Below are positions 25,218-33,715 of a stretch of DNA of 64,000 nt, piece after piece (within the stretch, counting starts at the first letter, position 1; every line of letters starts with the position of its first letter). The DNA is from Spirochaetales bacterium (GTDB taxonomy: Bacteria > Spirochaetota > Spirochaetia > SZUA-6 > RPPD01): the NCBI GenBank assembly GCA_016930675.1, contig JAFGGG010000001.1:44200-108199 (forward strand). The letters run 5' to 3'. The position numbers and the translations under genes are program-made. A model generated the notes under the pieces. It made no database searches. It had not been told where the DNA came from and was given only the letters and a program-made list of their open reading frames with translations.

Positions 25218-27512
25218 ATGAGAATTAACTTTAAAGCAAAACTCCTTATTTTTGTGCTGACAGTCGTGCTTATTTCGACCGCCCTGCTTGTAGGATTTTT
25301 TATCATCAACTTTTTTTCCATTACCAATTTTTCATTGGAACAAAACTCCAAAGGTATAAAAGAGTCCAACCGCGAATTCTTAATAAATCTGGCCAACGAC
25401 AAGGCGCGCCTGACCTCTTTGCAGTTTAAAAATGCCATCAACAGCATTACCGTGCTGGGCAAGGCGGCTCAGAAAATCATCGATAATTATACCGATTTAT
25501 CCCGGCTGAACTCAGTCTACTCTCTTGAGATTTTTAGAAGCAAGTTTATAATCCATAATCGGGCATTGACCAATACCACACAGGAAGAGGTGAATGTGTT
25601 GATTCCACCGTCGCTCATCAACCAGGAGCGGGCCCGGGAACTGCTGCGGGTATCTTCATTGCTGAATCTTTTAATAGGACCCGTGTTTGAAAGCAATGAA
25701 AACAATACCTTTGTTTATTTTGTTGGTGATAAACAAAGTCCGGTAACCCGTGCCTATCCTAATATAAACCTGGCCGAGTATCTTGGTGATTATATAGACC
25801 TCTTGTTCTGGAAAGAGTTTTTCCCCGACAATGTGCAGTACTGGGAAAAGTTCTATCAAGACAGTCAGTTTCAAGCTAAAATCCTTAACAGCACGGCAAC
25901 TCCGGTAACCTTTGATCCTCCTTATGAAGACGCGGCCGGCCAGGGCAAAATCATCACCCTGTTTTATCCGTTATGGAATAAATCACGGCATGCTTTCGCC
26001 GGCGCGGTGGCAGCCGATGTCTCTCTTGCCAAAGTTGTGGAAAATATCTTGGAAATCCATGTGGCGGAAACCGGGTTTGCCATACTGATCAACGGTAAAG
26101 GTGAGATTATCGCCATGCCCGAAGCAGTCGAGGACAGATTAAAGGTAATGAGCAAGGAGATCGAGCGCGGGGGTTTAAAATATTATTACCGTGATCTTTC
26201 GACCTCAGCGGACAGCGGTATTCAGGAAATTTATCCTCAAATAATGTCGGACACGGAAGGATATCTGTCCACAACCTTTGATAACGGCGAGGAGCATATA
26301 GTGGTATTCTCTACCATGGACCCCATAAATGATACTCAATATAATGAGGATCCCTGGAAGATAATCATCAGTGTGCCGGAAAAAGAAATTTTAGCCACAC
26401 TTTTTAAAACCCACAAGGCCATCAACGAACAAAACACCCAAACAATCTTTGTCTCGCTGGCCGGCGTGGGCGTGGTTGTGATAGCGGTAATCCTCCTTAC
26501 CTTTTTGATTTCCGGCAGGATCACCAAAAGCATAGGAAAACTGGCCGCGGCCGCGGAAAAAATCTCCAATAAAGACTATGATATCGAGCTCAACCTGCAG
26601 ACAAAAGATGAGATCGGCGATCTGGGCAGTGCCTTTATGCAGATGAGCAGAGAAATTAAATCCTATACCGAACACCTGGAAGATATGGTGCAGGAAAGAA
26701 CGGAAAAATTGGAACAGGCCTTAAAAGAAATATCGGTTCTTAACGAGAAACTCAAAGATGAAAATGTAAGGTTGAACGCCGAGCTGGATGTAGCGCGGCA
26801 GCTGCAGCTTATGGTACTGCCGGGACAGAAGGAATTAAGCTCCATTCCCGATCTTGATATCGCCTGCATTATGAATCCCGCGGATGAGGTCGGCGGCGAC
26901 TACTATGATTTCATAAAAACAAACGGCTCCGTCAAATTCGGGATCGGTGACGTTACGGGGCACGGTCTTCCAGCCGGCGTCATCATGCTTATGGCCCAGA
27001 TGGCGATCAAGACTATGGTGCATACCGGTGAAACCGATATGAAAAAAATTCTCTCGTTGGTCAACAAGGTCCTTTACAGTAATATTCTGCGGATTACCGA
27101 AGATAAAAGCATGACCCTTTCACTGCTGGATTATAAGGACAAAACATATACGTTAGTAGGGCAGCATGAATATGTTATCGTGTGCAAGAAAAACGGCAAG
27201 GTCAAAATAATGGACACCAATAACCTCGGTATTTTTGTGGGTATCGAACCGGATATCAGCGAATTCATCAAACAGGCCAAATTTTCACTGGAAAGCGGGG
27301 ATATAGTCGTGTTTTACACGGACGGTGTTACAGAGGCGATCAACGAAAAAAAACAGGAGTTCGGTGTTAAAAGATTATGCAAACTGATACGAGAACACCA
27401 TACTCTGCCGGCCACATCCGTTCTGGAAAAGATAATCCAGGCTCATAAAAATTACATAGGCAAGGCCAAAGTATACGATGATATATCATTGGTGGTAATT
27501 AAACAAAAGTAA
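25218..27512 (+). CDS. Membrane-bound RsbU/SpoIIE-type serine phosphatase with dCache-like sensor and HAMP
   Basis: 764 residues. One membrane helix at ~8-32 and another at ~407-432 bracket a periplasmic dCache-like sensor; HAMP follows at ~432-485 and a coiled coil at ~485-525. The PP2C-type SpoIIE domain occupies ~545-764, with metal-binding GGDYYDF, DVTGHGLPAG and FYTDGVTEA. Proteins of this layout sense an external signal and dephosphorylate a STAS antagonist. The two STAS proteins encoded just upstream and downstream are the natural substrates. Spacing is 14 bases to the upstream gene. Confidence 0.9.
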   Translation: MRINFKAKLLIFVLTVVLISTALLVGFFIINFFSITNFSLEQNSKGIKESNREFLINLANDKARLTSLQFKNAINSITVLGKAAQKIIDNYTDLSRLNSVYSLEIFRSKFIIHNRALTNTTQEEVNVLIPPSLINQERARELLRVSSLLNLLIGPVFESNENNTFVYFVGDKQSPVTRAYPNINLAEYLGDYIDLLFWKEFFPDNVQYWEKFYQDSQFQAKILNSTATPVTFDPPYEDAAGQGKIITLFYPLWNKSRHAFAGAVAADVSLAKVVENILEIHVAETGFAILINGKGEIIAMPEAVEDRLKVMSKEIERGGLKYYYRDLSTSADSGIQEIYPQIMSDTEGYLSTTFDNGEEHIVVFSTMDPINDTQYNEDPWKIIISVPEKEILATLFKTHKAINEQNTQTIFVSLAGVGVVVIAVILLTFLISGRITKSIGKLAAAAEKISNKDYDIELNLQTKDEIGDLGSAFMQMSREIKSYTEHLEDMVQERTEKLEQALKEISVLNEKLKDENVRLNAELDVARQLQLMVLPGQKELSSIPDLDIACIMNPADEVGGDYYDFIKTNGSVKFGIGDVTGHGLPAGVIMLMAQMAIKTMVHTGETDMKKILSLVNKVLYSNILRITEDKSMTLSLLDYKDKTYTLVGQHEYVIVCKKNGKVKIMDTNNLGIFVGIEPDISEFIKQAKFSLESGDIVVFYTDGVTEAINEKKQEFGVKRLCKLIREHHTLPATSVLEKIIQAHKNYIGKAKVYDDISLVVIKQK

Positions 27513-27536
27513 AAATATACTAGTGAGGTGTGCACT

Positions 27537-28115
27537 ATGGACACAGTAACAGTTTTAGGCACGTATAAGGAACAGGAGAAAAAAACCAGTCTCAGCGATT
27601 CCACGTTAATGCTTAATGCTTCCGAAATGTCCGCCAACTGGAGAAGAGTAAGCCTTACCGCGGATTATTTGGCCAAATATTACTCATATTATTTTCCGTA
27701 TAAAGAAAAGGCCCTTTTTACGATGAGCCGCAATGAAGCGGAAAACACCTTGTCGTTTGTCATCAACGAGCTTATAGAAAATACAGCCAAATACTCGAAT
27801 ACACCCAAAAAAAATGTTACAATTAAATTGGATTTTGAGGAAAAACATCTCATATTTCATATTTCAAATTATGTGAATCAGAATACGGCACAGGAATTTA
27901 TAAAAATCTGTAAAGAAATATTTGAAAAAAATACCGAAGAATTGTACATTAAAAAGTTGGAAGAAAATGCCGAGACAGGAAAAGGGGGCTCGGGACTGGG
28001 GTATTTAACATTGATTAATGATTATAATCTGGAGCTTGGATTTAAATTCGAGAAGATTAAGGAACAAATCATAAAGGTGACGGTACAGGCCGCAATGAAA
28101 TACAAGGAGGAGTAG
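27537..28115 (+). CDS. GHKL-type ATP-binding kinase-like regulator (slr1658-type), intact ATP site
   Basis: 192 residues. I start at ATG 27537 (GAGGTG upstream); a GTG at 27528 is possible. The N-box INELIENTAKYS (Asn82) and the G-box TGKGGSGLG (147-155) are present, so ATP binding is expected. This is the anti-sigma-factor-like serine kinase half of a partner switch, and it would phosphorylate the STAS protein encoded three bases downstream. It is the functional counterpart of the eroded paralogue at 23492. I infer a local duplication that gave two kinase/STAS pairs. Confidence 0.75.
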   Translation: MDTVTVLGTYKEQEKKTSLSDSTLMLNASEMSANWRRVSLTADYLAKYYSYYFPYKEKALFTMSRNEAENTLSFVINELIENTAKYSNTPKKNVTIKLDFEEKHLIFHISNYVNQNTAQEFIKICKEIFEKNTEELYIKKLEENAETGKGGSGLGYLTLINDYNLELGFKFEKIKEQIIKVTVQAAMKYKEE

Positions 28116-28118
28116 TAC

Positions 28119-28463
28119 ATGGAAATAAAGGGTGAAGATTATCACGTGCATTACAATAGTGCTAAAAACGCGATTGAATTTTCAGGCACGTTGCGCTTAA
28201 GGGATTCCGCAGAATATCAAAATTTAAGCGATCTGCTGCAAACTGTGTATAATAACGCATCGTCGGAGCTTGTACTGGATTTTAAAAATTTACAGTTCTT
28301 AAACAGCTCAGGGATAAATACTATCAGCAAATTTATAATTACTGCCAGAAAATCCGCGCGCGTGCAGATTAAAATTCTGGGCAACAATGAGGTTTCCTGG
28401 CAGCAAAAATCGCTGCGAAATCTGCAAAAATTGTGGTCCAGCGTTCAGATCCAGCTTGATTAA
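28119..28463 (+). CDS. Stand-alone STAS-domain antagonist (slr1659-type)
   Basis: 114 residues, a single STAS fold: GEDYHVHYNSAKNAIEFSG, then LVLDFKNLQFLNSSGINTIS with Ser63 in the position phosphorylated in SpoIIAA-like proteins. VSWQQKSLRNLQKLW near the end is shared with the STAS half of the methyltransferase fusion (LTWEVKTLPRLSELW), confirming that the two are paralogues. AAGGAGGAG precedes the ATG. It should be phosphorylated by the adjacent kinase-like protein and dephosphorylated by the RsbU-type phosphatase. Confidence 0.82.
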   Translation: MEIKGEDYHVHYNSAKNAIEFSGTLRLRDSAEYQNLSDLLQTVYNNASSELVLDFKNLQFLNSSGINTISKFIITARKSARVQIKILGNNEVSWQQKSLRNLQKLWSSVQIQLD

Positions 28464-28495
28464 TGTATCTTAACGTTCAATTATGAAATAAATAT

Positions 28496-28522
28496 CTCTG
28501 TGTCCTCCGCGTGCTCCGTGAG
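28496..28522. repeat. CTCCGTG-type dispersed repeat, copy 1
   Basis: A run of CTCTGTGT, CCTCCGCGTG and CTCCGTGAG words just after the last gene of the partner-switch operon. The same word family recurs at 44245-44274 and, inverted, at 62160-62180, always outside genes. Related short degenerate CTCCGTG-type repeats are common in environmental bacterial genomes; their role is not known. Confidence 0.55.
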
Positions 28523-28637
28523 AATAATTTTGACCATAATTCATAGTATTTGCACACTCCACAAAAAAAGGTGTATACAAATTTATAAATTTTGTGTTAT
28601 ACTTAAAGTATATAGGTAAATAAACCTATTAACGGTG

Positions 28638-29222
28638 ATGGAAATGGCGCTTTATGTGAGGCCATTAACAACTCCTCTTGTTAAGATAGCGGCTTTAACG
28701 GCTGTAAGGGGAAAAGAGAGCCGCAATAAAAAGGCACCGGATCCGCAGGAAAATCAGCACAGCATCTTTTTATATCCCAAACCCGAAGTAAAAAACAAGC
28801 TGTTCTCTTCTTTTTCGGAAATCAATTTAGCAGAAAGCATGTACCTAGCCAGATTACGCAGCAGAGATGCCGAAGTGCGTGCCCATGAACAGGCGCACAT
28901 GTCTGCAGTAGACGGCTATGCCAGAGGAGGTCCGCGGTATAATTATATCATGGGACCGGACGGCAGGCTTTATGCTGTGGGCGGATCTATCGACGTGGAT
29001 TTAAGCCCCATACCGGGTAATCCGGAGGCCACCATCCGCAAAGCGCGTATCATTCGCCGGGCGGCAATTGCTGTAATTGATCCTTCACCGGCCGATCTGC
29101 GCATCGCGTCCCGTGCCTACCAGATGGAAATTGAAGCGCGCAAAGACCTGGCACAAGAAAACCGCGAACAACAGGCCGAATCTTCCGAGAACGCGTACGA
29201 GCCTGTTGAAATGTATGCCTAA
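28638..29222 (+). CDS. SprA-related putative metalloprotease
   Basis: 194 residues, no signal peptide. The core is RDAEVRAHEQAHMSAVDGYARGG (about residues 77-100), where HEQAH is an HExxH zinc motif; YNYIMGPDGRLYAVGGSIDVD and IRRAAIAVIDPSPADLRIASRAY follow. This is the SprA-related/putative metalloprotease family, whose members are around 180-250 residues. Function is not established. I prefer ATG 28638 over the GTG three bases earlier. Its end overlaps the convergent 1449-residue protein gene by four bases. Confidence 0.8.
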   Translation: MEMALYVRPLTTPLVKIAALTAVRGKESRNKKAPDPQENQHSIFLYPKPEVKNKLFSSFSEINLAESMYLARLRSRDAEVRAHEQAHMSAVDGYARGGPRYNYIMGPDGRLYAVGGSIDVDLSPIPGNPEATIRKARIIRRAAIAVIDPSPADLRIASRAYQMEIEARKDLAQENREQQAESSENAYEPVEMYA

Positions 29223-32200
29223 TCCCCGTCTCCGCCCATAAGCTCGCCCATTGCCTGATCAAAGGCAAAATCAGCGATACCCTCACACACAACCATATAG
29301 GGATGATACTGGGTGTACAGTTCGTAATCTCCGCCTTTTGAGAGCCATTCATAAATTACTTCATTAAGCGTTGTGTCGCCTTCGACGATCAGAATACCTT
29401 CGATATATCCTTCAATGATGGCACCGCTTCCGCCGATTACCGCGGTTACTTTAATCTGAAATCCCGGATGCAGGTTGATAAACTGGCCGCGGCTGACATT
29501 ATAATCATACATCAGCAGCAGTTCGGCGTACTCTTCCGGCTGGCTGCAGGTCACCTGTAAATAGGTCAGGAGGGCGTCTACTCCGGCTTCGGCCACGTCT
29601 TTCCAGCCCGCCGAAGGTGACGGGATAAACAGTGAAAATCCCGCATCGGCCAATGATCCCATATGGTTGCCGTTGATATTGAGCACAATATCAAAAGTCT
29701 CTGCCGCGGTCCCTATGGTATACTGGGCCCCGCCGTAGCGCCACTTCACCTTCATAAAGATTTTGGCCTTGCAGTCTTTTTGGCACCAGTGGGTAAACTT
29801 TCTATAACCGAAAACATTGGCAGCCCCGGCCGCCGCCGCGGCTACACCGACCTTTATATAACCCGATTCATTGCCGGGAATATCCCACCAGCCATCACCT
29901 ATGAGGGCTTGCGTTAATAAAGCTCCGCTTTGGGTGTAATCTTTACCTGAATAATACGTCACTATCTGATCGGGATTATACACCGTGTGCATGGTGTGGT
30001 TAATGCTGTTATATTTGGACACATCAAAGGTCTGTGTTTCTATGACACACTGCGGCGCGGAAAGAGTAAACACCACCTTGGGACAATACGCGGGAACCGA
30101 TATTTCATCCAGTATAATATGATTGCTGCTGTTGGCTATATTAAAAACCAAGTACAGATCCCTTCCCACGATTTCAAACGTGCCCTCCTCCAGCGCCTCA
30201 TCGTCACCGGTCTGCGCGCCATTGAAGGAGCGGTATACATGCCTGAACAACTTCACATCCACCGCCGCGGTGACCATGATCCAGTTGCAGTTGAGGTTGC
30301 GCTGTTCATATCTATCAGCATAGTGATAGAGGTCGACAACCTTTTCCGCACTTACATGGTACTCGCCCCCCGGATGCGAGACAATGAGCTGCTGCGCCAC
30401 TTTGGGTACATCCAGAGTAGTCTCATAGTAGCCACTTATATTCGTCGTTATATACTGGGCGAATTCACCGTCAACTCTGAGCATAAGCTGTTCTTCTTTG
30501 AGGATAAGCTCCCCGCCGATCATGGCCTTACCCGATACGGTTACCGCATGCATTTCCGGAATTAAATTTACAACCACAGTTTCCGTCTGGCTTATATCCA
30601 CGGTTGTCTCGAACTCATTATACATATTAGCGTTAAGAGTTAACAATAATCTGGGATTTGTGTCGGGAAGCGTCACTGTATGGGTAACACTCTTGTTGAA
30701 TCCACCCCTTTCCGATAAAAACTGGCTGCCGGCCAAAGCGCTCACATTATAAGATACACCATCAAGGGCCGCGTTCTTATATCCAAATACATTGATCGTT
30801 ATACTACGTGTCGTCTTTTGTAAAAGCGGGGTCAACACCTTTTCCACTACCGCGTCCTTGTTGATATCATAAGAACTCACATCAATGGTGGTACTGCTGC
30901 TTGTATAATCGGCTTTTTGCGCCGTAAGCGTATAGCTTTTCGCACTTACCGGGTAATGGGTAAACGCTATGCTGAAATTACCGTTGCCGTCGGTTGTGGC
31001 AGTATAGGACTCATTCTCGGCACTCAACGTGATATTAAAACTCGCGTAATCAGTCACATCCACACGCTCTGTTAAAGGCAGATCCACCCTGCCCTTTACC
31101 GTAATGGTATGCGAGAGCATGGGCATGATAAGCTGCACAGACGATACGGTTTTCAGATCAACCCACTGTGAGGCCATAGTATAGTCGGTTTTTGTGCCGG
31201 TAATTCTCACACGGGGGTGGGCATCTCCGGCCGTACACGGGATGGAAAAACTGCCGTTGGCGAGGCTGGTAACCGTGGTACTGCCGTTTGTTATTGAAAC
31301 TCCCGCCAAAGGATTGTTGTTACCGTCCTTTACAATTCCGGTTACGGTTTTAGTAAGCGGAACCTCACTTAATGAGACACCCTGTACAGGTATTTCAATG
31401 AGAGTTCCATTGCCGAACTGCAGGTTTTCAAGTCTGATAATCCTGTCGTAGTATCCGCTTCTTGAAAATACCAGCGTTACTGTATTCAAAACTTGCCACA
31501 TGCTGATTTCCGCGGTAAAACTGTCTATATCGGATTTGCCCAGGTTAAAGGTCTTGTGAGTAATAAAAAATCCGTCCACAATTTCATACCATTTTATCTT
31601 TAACGTGGTATCATAAAAATCACCGCGCGTAAGTGAACCTGAAATCCGCACCGTGCCGTTTATGGTCGTGGTCTCAATATTAACAGGTGATGTGCCCACA
31701 TGAGCAGCGGCGTTAATACTCACGGAACGCGCCTCCACTCCCGCGGCCAGTATGCCGAACAGATGTAACGACACGGTAACGGCCGGAGGACTTATCTCCA
31801 GATAGCTGAAGGTAAATTCATAATCTCCGCCATCAGTTGAAGTGGTATACACATCCTGCTTTCCGGGCACCTGCATCTTTACGGGTATGTTCTTTCTGTC
31901 CATTCTGATTTGAGTGGCCGCATCATAAATACTCACCTTTCCGAAAATGGTCTTGTTAATAACCTTGGGGGTTATAAACACCGTCTCTTGCTTAATGCTT
32001 TGTCCGATCTTATAACGCAAGGCCAATTCACGAAAACCGGGTTTGGTAATCCGTACATAAACATAGCGCGCGGCTTCGGGAAACGTATAATCGATTTTCA
32101 CTCTTCCGTAGCTGTCCGACATAAAATTGAGCGGCGTTAATCCTGCCGCGCTGTCTGCATCCGCGCCCACCGAAACCTCAACACTTGCTCCCCCAAGATT

Positions 32201-33568
32201 GATGGGAGTATAGGGAGAACTGCTGAGCGGGTTCTTATACTGTACGGTTAGGTTTATCTGGGCGCTTTTTAGGCGCGGCGTGAGGATGATATTCTCGGCG
32301 CGGCTGGAAGTAAGACCGGTTATTGTTTTTTCGCTTGTTGTATAAAACCTCTTCAAACCGCTTATCCTCACCTGCGGATTGACTTTGGGAACCCGGATGG
32401 CAATCGAATAGGTACCATCGGCGGCCGAAGTAGTGGTATATGTAAATCCGTCACCCTTAATTTCCAGAGCCACATTTCCCATTACTTTATTGGTATTGCC
32501 CGGATAAGCCTTTTCATAAGTAATACCGGAAAGAGTGACATTATACATCTCTCTGGGCAGGGTGACATCAAGCGCGTGATTCTCCAAAAGATTGAGGGTC
32601 GTACTGTATGCCTTATAATTGGTTTTTTGGACTTTGATATTGAAAATCGGATTCAGAGTATACACACTCATATCTGCTGAAAACTCACCGTTTTCTCCTG
32701 TTGTTGCTTGTGCTGTCACTACAGGAGTACCGGATCCCGTAGACTGCAGATAGACGGTGACATTCTGCAACGGCAGGACTGTTTCACCAACCTCTTGTGA
32801 AATGCGCCCGTGAAAGGTAACGGCTCTTTTATCTCGCTTTAATAGTATTTTTAACTCGGGTTTTTGTGAACTCATCTGGAAACTGGTTGTCTGGTAGCCG
32901 TATTTCTCGGCTCGCACGTCAAAAACAATATCAGACTGAGGTAATTTCATCACAGTATAAAAACCGCCGCGTGCATCGCTTTCGATACAGGCCGACCAAT
33001 AGCAGTGGTTGAAATACAGTTTCACATCGGCAAGCGGACGAGAGCTCTCGTCGATAACGGCTCCGCCGAACTTCACCTCCTGCCAGGCAACTTTCTTTAA
33101 AACAATCTCCAGCTTGGGCATCAATGTGAGGTTGACCTTTGTTACGGCAATATCATAGCCTTGCTTCACGGCAACAACCTCCACATAAACAGAAGGCAGG
33201 GCCGTTAAATTAATGGGCAGGTTGAACTGGCCCATACTGTCTGTTTTGGCGATAAACGGGGTGTTTTTTATCACGACAGTAGCGCCCGCCAGCGGTACTG
33301 TTTGAACGGTTACCCCTTCTTCGCTCTTGGCATCGGGAGTAGTTATTTTTTCCATTGGCGATTCCCGCAACCGGGGATCTCTTTCTATCGGCTCACTCTC
33401 TTTTGAGTCAAGAGCCTTAGCATCAGTTGTCCCGGCGACCTGCCGCTCCACTACCCTTCCCACCAGTGTCAGACTCTTGCCTGTCTTTATCTCCAGCGCG
33501 TGGCCGGAACCCACTCCGATTATAAGCATAAAAACAGAGATTAAAAAAATAACAGAGGTTTTTCGCAT
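29219..33568 (-). CDS. Large secreted protein of tandem carboxypeptidase-regulatory-like beta domains
   Basis: 1449 residues. The start is ATG 33568, with GGAGG upstream and a signal peptide ending near GHALE; an upstream frame from 33646 lacks both. The rest is a string of roughly a dozen beta-sandwich modules with the recurring grammar VSGxVxxxxxxPLAGVxVxxxxxxxTTTxxxGxFxxxI, typical of carboxypeptidase-regulatory and Ig-like folds. The last ~250 residues differ (YYSGKDYTQSGALL to GGDGD) and may be the functional end. It is probably a surface or periplasmic structural or carbohydrate-handling protein. No membrane anchor or sortase signal is seen. Confidence 0.85.
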   Translation of the reverse strand: MRKTSVIFLISVFMLIIGVGSGHALEIKTGKSLTLVGRVVERQVAGTTDAKALDSKESEPIERDPRLRESPMEKITTPDAKSEEGVTVQTVPLAGATVVIKNTPFIAKTDSMGQFNLPINLTALPSVYVEVVAVKQGYDIAVTKVNLTLMPKLEIVLKKVAWQEVKFGGAVIDESSRPLADVKLYFNHCYWSACIESDARGGFYTVMKLPQSDIVFDVRAEKYGYQTTSFQMSSQKPELKILLKRDKRAVTFHGRISQEVGETVLPLQNVTVYLQSTGSGTPVVTAQATTGENGEFSADMSVYTLNPIFNIKVQKTNYKAYSTTLNLLENHALDVTLPREMYNVTLSGITYEKAYPGNTNKVMGNVALEIKGDGFTYTTTSAADGTYSIAIRVPKVNPQVRISGLKRFYTTSEKTITGLTSSRAENIILTPRLKSAQINLTVQYKNPLSSSPYTPINLGGASVEVSVGADADSAAGLTPLNFMSDSYGRVKIDYTFPEAARYVYVRITKPGFRELALRYKIGQSIKQETVFITPKVINKTIFGKVSIYDAATQIRMDRKNIPVKMQVPGKQDVYTTSTDGGDYEFTFSYLEISPPAVTVSLHLFGILAAGVEARSVSINAAAHVGTSPVNIETTTINGTVRISGSLTRGDFYDTTLKIKWYEIVDGFFITHKTFNLGKSDIDSFTAEISMWQVLNTVTLVFSRSGYYDRIIRLENLQFGNGTLIEIPVQGVSLSEVPLTKTVTGIVKDGNNNPLAGVSITNGSTTVTSLANGSFSIPCTAGDAHPRVRITGTKTDYTMASQWVDLKTVSSVQLIMPMLSHTITVKGRVDLPLTERVDVTDYASFNITLSAENESYTATTDGNGNFSIAFTHYPVSAKSYTLTAQKADYTSSSTTIDVSSYDINKDAVVEKVLTPLLQKTTRSITINVFGYKNAALDGVSYNVSALAGSQFLSERGGFNKSVTHTVTLPDTNPRLLLTLNANMYNEFETTVDISQTETVVVNLIPEMHAVTVSGKAMIGGELILKEEQLMLRVDGEFAQYITTNISGYYETTLDVPKVAQQLIVSHPGGEYHVSAEKVVDLYHYADRYEQRNLNCNWIMVTAAVDVKLFRHVYRSFNGAQTGDDEALEEGTFEIVGRDLYLVFNIANSSNHIILDEISVPAYCPKVVFTLSAPQCVIETQTFDVSKYNSINHTMHTVYNPDQIVTYYSGKDYTQSGALLTQALIGDGWWDIPGNESGYIKVGVAAAAAGAANVFGYRKFTHWCQKDCKAKIFMKVKWRYGGAQYTIGTAAETFDIVLNINGNHMGSLADAGFSLFIPSPSAGWKDVAEAGVDALLTYLQVTCSQPEEYAELLLMYDYNVSRGQFINLHPGFQIKVTAVIGGSGAIIEGYIEGILIVEGDTTLNEVIYEWLSKGGDYELYTQYHPYMVVCEGIADFAFDQAMGELMGGDGD

Positions 33569-33715
33569 ACTTCCCTCCTTTTTTATAAAATGATGTAATG
33601 TGAAGAAAAACGGATGGATTGTTTTTAAATTATCCTGTTCATTCATTGCAAATGCACATGCATATAATTATTATAGGTAATATGAATCTTCTCTTCCAAT
33701 GTTTCTGGAGGGGAT

